From Streptomyces inusitatus (GTDB taxonomy: Bacteria > Actinomycetota > Actinomycetes > Streptomycetales > Streptomycetaceae), in the NCBI RefSeq assembly GCF_014651115.1, contig NZ_BMWG01000001.1:372001-436000 (forward strand): DNA of 64,000 bases, in the 5' to 3' direction. The translations under genes and the position numbers were made by a program. How positions within the stretch are numbered: position 1 is the stretch's first letter; the number at the start of each line of letters is the position of its first letter. The notes beneath the pieces are model-generated. The model searched no databases, had not been told where the DNA came from, and worked only from the letters and a program-made list of their open reading frames with translations. Positions 61,206 through 64,000 of the stretch are shown in pieces.

Positions 61206-62399
61206 TCAGGTGGGCAGATCCCAGGTCGGCCCACCCTCAGTGTCGAGCTGAACCCGCTGTCCGTTGGGGGTGACAGTGAGGGTGAAGGCGGTCTGCGGTG
61301 GTGATCCGGCCGCTCGCCACGCATCGACAGCGGCCTCGATGTTGTCCCAGAGACGGACGGGGCCACCCTGACGGACGAGGAATCCGTCGCCGCTGTCGTC
61401 GGGGGTCAGGGTGGCGAAGGAGCCGTCGCGGACATCGATGGCATGAACCAGCTTGGGTCCCCCAGCGACCCTGGTGGTGAGGTCCTGGGCTCCGGGGGCG
61501 GCGAGTTGGGCGAGGAAGAGCGGGATCCAGTCCCGGAAGACCTCCGGGCCGTGGCGGGCGGAGCGTTCCTCGGCCGGCTGCCGCAGCAGGCCGGAGAAGT
61601 CGCCGAGACCGGGCGCTGCCTGAGGACGGGCGATCATGAAGGACACCGTGCCGGGCAGGAAGCGGCCCTCGGCGGTGCCGTCCTCTTTGACGGTGAGGCG
61701 GACGAGGCCGGAGCCGTAGAGCCAGCCGGACACCGTCGTGAGGATCGTGCCACCCGGTTTGACCTGGCGCAGCCAGGCCGACGGGATGGTCCGCACCGAG
61801 CAGGTGGCGATCAGATGGTCGTACGGTGCACCCTCGGGGTCCCCTTGGAGGCCGTCGCCCCGGATCAGCCGGGGCGTGTACCCGGCCGTAGTGATCGCGG
61901 TACGGGCGCGGGCGGCGGCGGCCGGGTCGTACTCGATCGAGGTGACGTTGTCGCTGCCGAGACGGTGACACATCAGCGCGGTGGAGTAGCCGGTGCCGGT
62001 GCCGATCTCCAGGACGCGGGCAGCGTCCTTCGGGTCCAGGTCCTCCAGCATTCGTACGACGAGGCCGGGGAGAGTGGAGGAGGACGTGGGCTCCCCGCCG
62101 ACCGGGCCGTCGACGTCGTTGGGGTGCACATGGCCGTCGAGCTGGGTGACCAGGGTTTCGTCCGCGTACACCTCCTCCAGCCAGACGTCGGCGCTCCCGG
62201 TGCCGGGGGCCGCCGGAGTCCACATGGTGCCCTGCGGACCGTCGCTGCGGCGGAAGAACTCCGGGACGAAGACCTCCCGGGGGACCGTCGTGACGGCCGC
62301 CCGCCAGGCGGCCGAGCGCAGCCGTCCGGTGTCCTCCAGCTCATCGGCCAGTTGTGTGCGCAGCCGGGCCGCGAGCCCGTCGGGGTCGGGGTCGGTCAT
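61206..62399 (-). CDS. PCMT-type methyltransferase, ATP-grasp peptide-maturation-like
   Basis: 397 residues. N-terminal WRAAVTTVPREVFVPEFFRR, SAM motif AARVLEIGTGTGYSTALMCH, SIEYDPAAAARARTAITTAG and APYDHLIATCSVRTIPSAWL are the PCMT-type core; the C-terminal extension (HAIDVRDGSFATLTPDDSGD, VRLWDNIEAAVDAWRAAG, TLTVTPNGQRVQLD) is typical of the methyltransferases of ATP-grasp peptide-maturase systems. No ATP-grasp ligase or precursor gene lies in this window, so it may be orphan or its partners were lost. Homologous in layout to the enzyme at 20870-21916. Confidence 0.85.
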   Translation of the reverse strand: MTDPDPDGLAARLRTQLADELEDTGRLRSAAWRAAVTTVPREVFVPEFFRRSDGPQGTMWTPAAPGTGSADVWLEEVYADETLVTQLDGHVHPNDVDGPVGGEPTSSSTLPGLVVRMLEDLDPKDAARVLEIGTGTGYSTALMCHRLGSDNVTSIEYDPAAAARARTAITTAGYTPRLIRGDGLQGDPEGAPYDHLIATCSVRTIPSAWLRQVKPGGTILTTVSGWLYGSGLVRLTVKEDGTAEGRFLPGTVSFMIARPQAAPGLGDFSGLLRQPAEERSARHGPEVFRDWIPLFLAQLAAPGAQDLTTRVAGGPKLVHAIDVRDGSFATLTPDDSGDGFLVRQGGPVRLWDNIEAAVDAWRAAGSPPQTAFTLTVTPNGQRVQLDTEGGPTWDLPT

Positions 62400-62549
62400 G
62401 CGGAGAGTCCCTTCTCCAGTACGTCGACGAGCGCGGTGACAACGGCAACCCTGACATCCGCCGTCTTGTCCACCGGCCTTCAGGACAGACCTCCGTCGTG
62501 GGCGGTGAGTGCGGCCGTGTCCCTGTGGGCGTCTGTTCGTTGCCAGGCC

Positions 62550-63146
62550 GTGGGATTCACGGGGAGGGGAAAGGCACGGTGGGTGCCGTGGGCTGCGCTG
62601 CTCACGGCGGCTGTGACCGTGCTGGGTATGAACGAGGCTGTCGCTCTGGCGGCGGCTCCGGCGTCCTGCGTCGGCGGGGATCGGGATTCGCGGGGGCGGT
62701 CATCGGTCGATGGCGGCGAAGTCTCATGGGAGGACGAGACCGTATATGACGACGCGCGGCGGCACGCGATGTCCGCGTGGAGCGGCCGGGGCCTGGAGAA
62801 GATCCGGTTCCCCGAGGACGACGCCTCCCGGGTCGCTGATCTGGAGTGGGCGGATGTCGATCGCACGGACGGCGAGTGGCGCAACGTGGGCGGCGCGTGG
62901 ATCGGCCTGCCGGGTACGGACACTCTTGCTCTGAATCGTGCGTACGTGGGCCGGGGTAAGACGCACGGCAACAAGGCGGACCGTCGACAGATCGCCGCGC
63001 ACGAGCTCGGGCACGCCTTGGGGTTCTGCCACAAGGACCCGGGGCGGGGCGGAGCGACGCTCATGGCACCGCGTCTGCGGGACGGTGCCGCAGACGGCCG
63101 GCCGACGGCCCGCGACCGTCGCGACTACCAGGCGCTGTGGGGCTGA
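62550..63146 (+). CDS. Secreted matrixin-like (metzincin) metalloprotease
   Basis: About 198 residues. The zinc-binding consensus HELGHALGFCH (HExxHxxGxxH) lies near residues 150-160, followed by a Met-turn-like GGATLMAPRLRDG, which marks a metzincin of the matrixin branch. A signal peptide (ARWVPWAALLTAAVTVLGMN, cleaved near AAAP) precedes the catalytic domain. The start is uncertain: GTG 62550 gives a positively charged n-region, GTG 62583 has better ribosome-site spacing. The next gene starts 2 bp after the stop. Confidence 0.8.
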   Translation: MGFTGRGKARWVPWAALLTAAVTVLGMNEAVALAAAPASCVGGDRDSRGRSSVDGGEVSWEDETVYDDARRHAMSAWSGRGLEKIRFPEDDASRVADLEWADVDRTDGEWRNVGGAWIGLPGTDTLALNRAYVGRGKTHGNKADRRQIAAHELGHALGFCHKDPGRGGATLMAPRLRDGAADGRPTARDRRDYQALWG

Positions 63147-63147
63147 C

Positions 63148-63663
63148 ATGAGGATTCGTCTGGTCGCGGTCGTGGCTGCCGCCGTTGTCGTCCTGGGGAC
63201 GGTGGCCACGACCGTGTACGACCGGTTGACCGAGCCCACGGCGGCGTTCGACGCCGTCACACTCCACGACCCGGACGATGACCATCAGGTCGCTGCCGCC
63301 GCCGACGATGTCTGGCACGGTACCGTGCGGCGCCGACTGGGCATGCGCACGATCGCGGGAATCCCGTCCCAGCTGTACGAGGTGAAGGTCGGCCGCGTCT
63401 TCAAAGGCGGTTTGACCGGAGTGGTCACCGTTACCCAGACGGCGGACGATCCGCCGCTGGACGACGAGCACTCCTACGTCTTCGCAACAGTGCCTTGGCG
63501 GGAAGCCCGGGACGGACACGCCGTCCTCGCGGAAGCCCGACCCCGGTCCGCCGAAGATCTGGCCGCCCCTGCCCCGGACCGAGCCGCCGGAGAACCGGCC
63601 GACAGCACGGTGGGCGACCACTGGACATGGGTGAGCAGCCACCTGCCCTCCTCGCGCCCCTGA
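63148..63663 (+). CDS. Small secreted protein downstream of the metzincin
   Basis: 171 residues with an N-terminal signal or anchor (RIRLVAVVAAAVVVLGTVAT). The mature part (AADDVWHGTVRRRL, GIPSQLYEVKVGRVFKGGLT, GVVTVTQTADDPPLDD, EHSYVFATVPWREARD) has the strand pattern of TIMP/netrin-like OB-fold proteins. Cotranscribed with the metalloprotease, so it may be its inhibitor or partner; this is an inference from fold-like pattern and context only. Confidence 0.6.
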   Translation: MRIRLVAVVAAAVVVLGTVATTVYDRLTEPTAAFDAVTLHDPDDDHQVAAAADDVWHGTVRRRLGMRTIAGIPSQLYEVKVGRVFKGGLTGVVTVTQTADDPPLDDEHSYVFATVPWREARDGHAVLAEARPRSAEDLAAPAPDRAAGEPADSTVGDHWTWVSSHLPSSRP

Positions 63664-63846
63664 CTTGTTCCGCGTCGGCGGAGACATTTACCTTCGACTG
63701 GCCCGTTCGAAATACCGTCGGCCCAAGTGTCGGTCGGGCTCAGGATTCTTCTCCAGCTGCCTTCTTGGGGCGTTGCCTGACGGGTACTGTCGGGCGGCCG
63801 AGCGGCCCGGCACACGGCAGCATGCAAGGGTGCCCGCCTGTCTTCA

Positions 63847-64000
63847 CTACCGGCCGATCCCGGCCCATCGGGCCAGGGATGTGAGTGTCGGGTTGGACCG
63901 GTAGTGCAGGGACAGAAGGACCCGCATCGTCTCCCGCGACATCGGGTGGACACGGAGCAGTTCAGGGGCGACTTCCCTGCCGCGTTGCAGGGACTTGAGC
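63847..64000 (-). CDS. C-terminal end of an unknown protein, cut by window edge
   Basis: The last 50 codons of a minus-strand gene: LKSLQRGREVAPELLRVHPM, SRETMRVLLSLHYRSNPTLT and SLARWAGIGR before a stop. Rich in Arg and Leu, helix-forming, with a possible helix-turn-helix at the very end. Too short to assign. Confidence 0.4.
   Translation of the reverse strand, partial: LKSLQRGREVAPELLRVHPMSRETMRVLLSLHYRSNPTLTSLARWAGIGR

Overview
The window looks like part of a Streptomyces (or very close actinobacterial) chromosome. It is very GC-rich with a strong third-position GC bias, uses GTG starts freely, and has many GTGA/ATGA start-stop overlaps. It also carries genus-typical families: XRE/DUF397 pairs, a chaplin-like protein, a DUF6153 protein, PadR/HAAS, a DmdR/IdeR-type iron box and a CYP102-type self-sufficient P450. 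I saw no rRNA, no tRNA, no complete transposon and no cas gene.

Region 1 (1-17.7 kb) is mostly ordinary chromosome. It holds a Tat-exported PfpI-like protein cut by the window edge, an odd YqhA-IstB fusion, an aldo/keto reductase lacking two catalytic residues, a divergent flavin reductase/XRE-cupin pair, an orphan response regulator without the phospho-acceptor aspartate, a fused p-aminobenzoate synthase (PabAB), an ankyrin protein coupled to a secreted beta-propeller lipoprotein, a WYL regulator facing a VOC protein, and a PadR/HAAS pair.

Region 2 (17.7-25 kb) is an accessory island. Four short type I-E-like CRISPR arrays (4, 3, 3 and 5 repeats, 61-bp period) lie in the same orientation, three with a near-identical leader of about 140 bp, and no cas genes nearby. 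They are interleaved with gene wreckage: duplicated 3' ends of a secreted subtilase-like gene, a duplicated 5' end of a methyltransferase gene, and a radical-SAM SPASM tail recombined onto DUF6879-like debris. Intact genes here are two methyltransferases in an operon, a TPR protein, a tandem-duplicated antitoxin-like/toxin-like pair and small hypotheticals.

Region 3 (25-32 kb) has an XRE/DUF397 locus, a NUDIX gene and an XRE-TPR regulator. The regulator is divergent from a tightly coupled operon: MoaA-like radical SAM, thymidylate-kinase-like kinase, phosphohexomutase-domain-I-like protein without the active-site serine, STM4013/SEN3800-family sulfatase-like hydrolase and a NUDIX hydrolase. 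This is the best candidate for an undescribed biosynthetic or defence pathway. A solitary CRISPR-like repeat overlaps the end of the last gene.

Region 4 (32-64 kb) carries a DUF6153/PLP-synthase/MFS cluster, a chaplin-like protein coupled to a TPR protein, a membrane-MazG fusion, two alpha/beta hydrolases, a two-component system, a MacB-type ABC transporter, an isochorismatase next to an iron-regulated siderophore-binding lipoprotein, and a CYP102 gene with its TetR regulator and a clear promoter/operator. It ends with a DHA2 exporter/CocE hydrolase/TetR group, a PabC-like enzyme, a PCMT-type methyltransferase and a metzincin-like protease paired with a small secreted protein.
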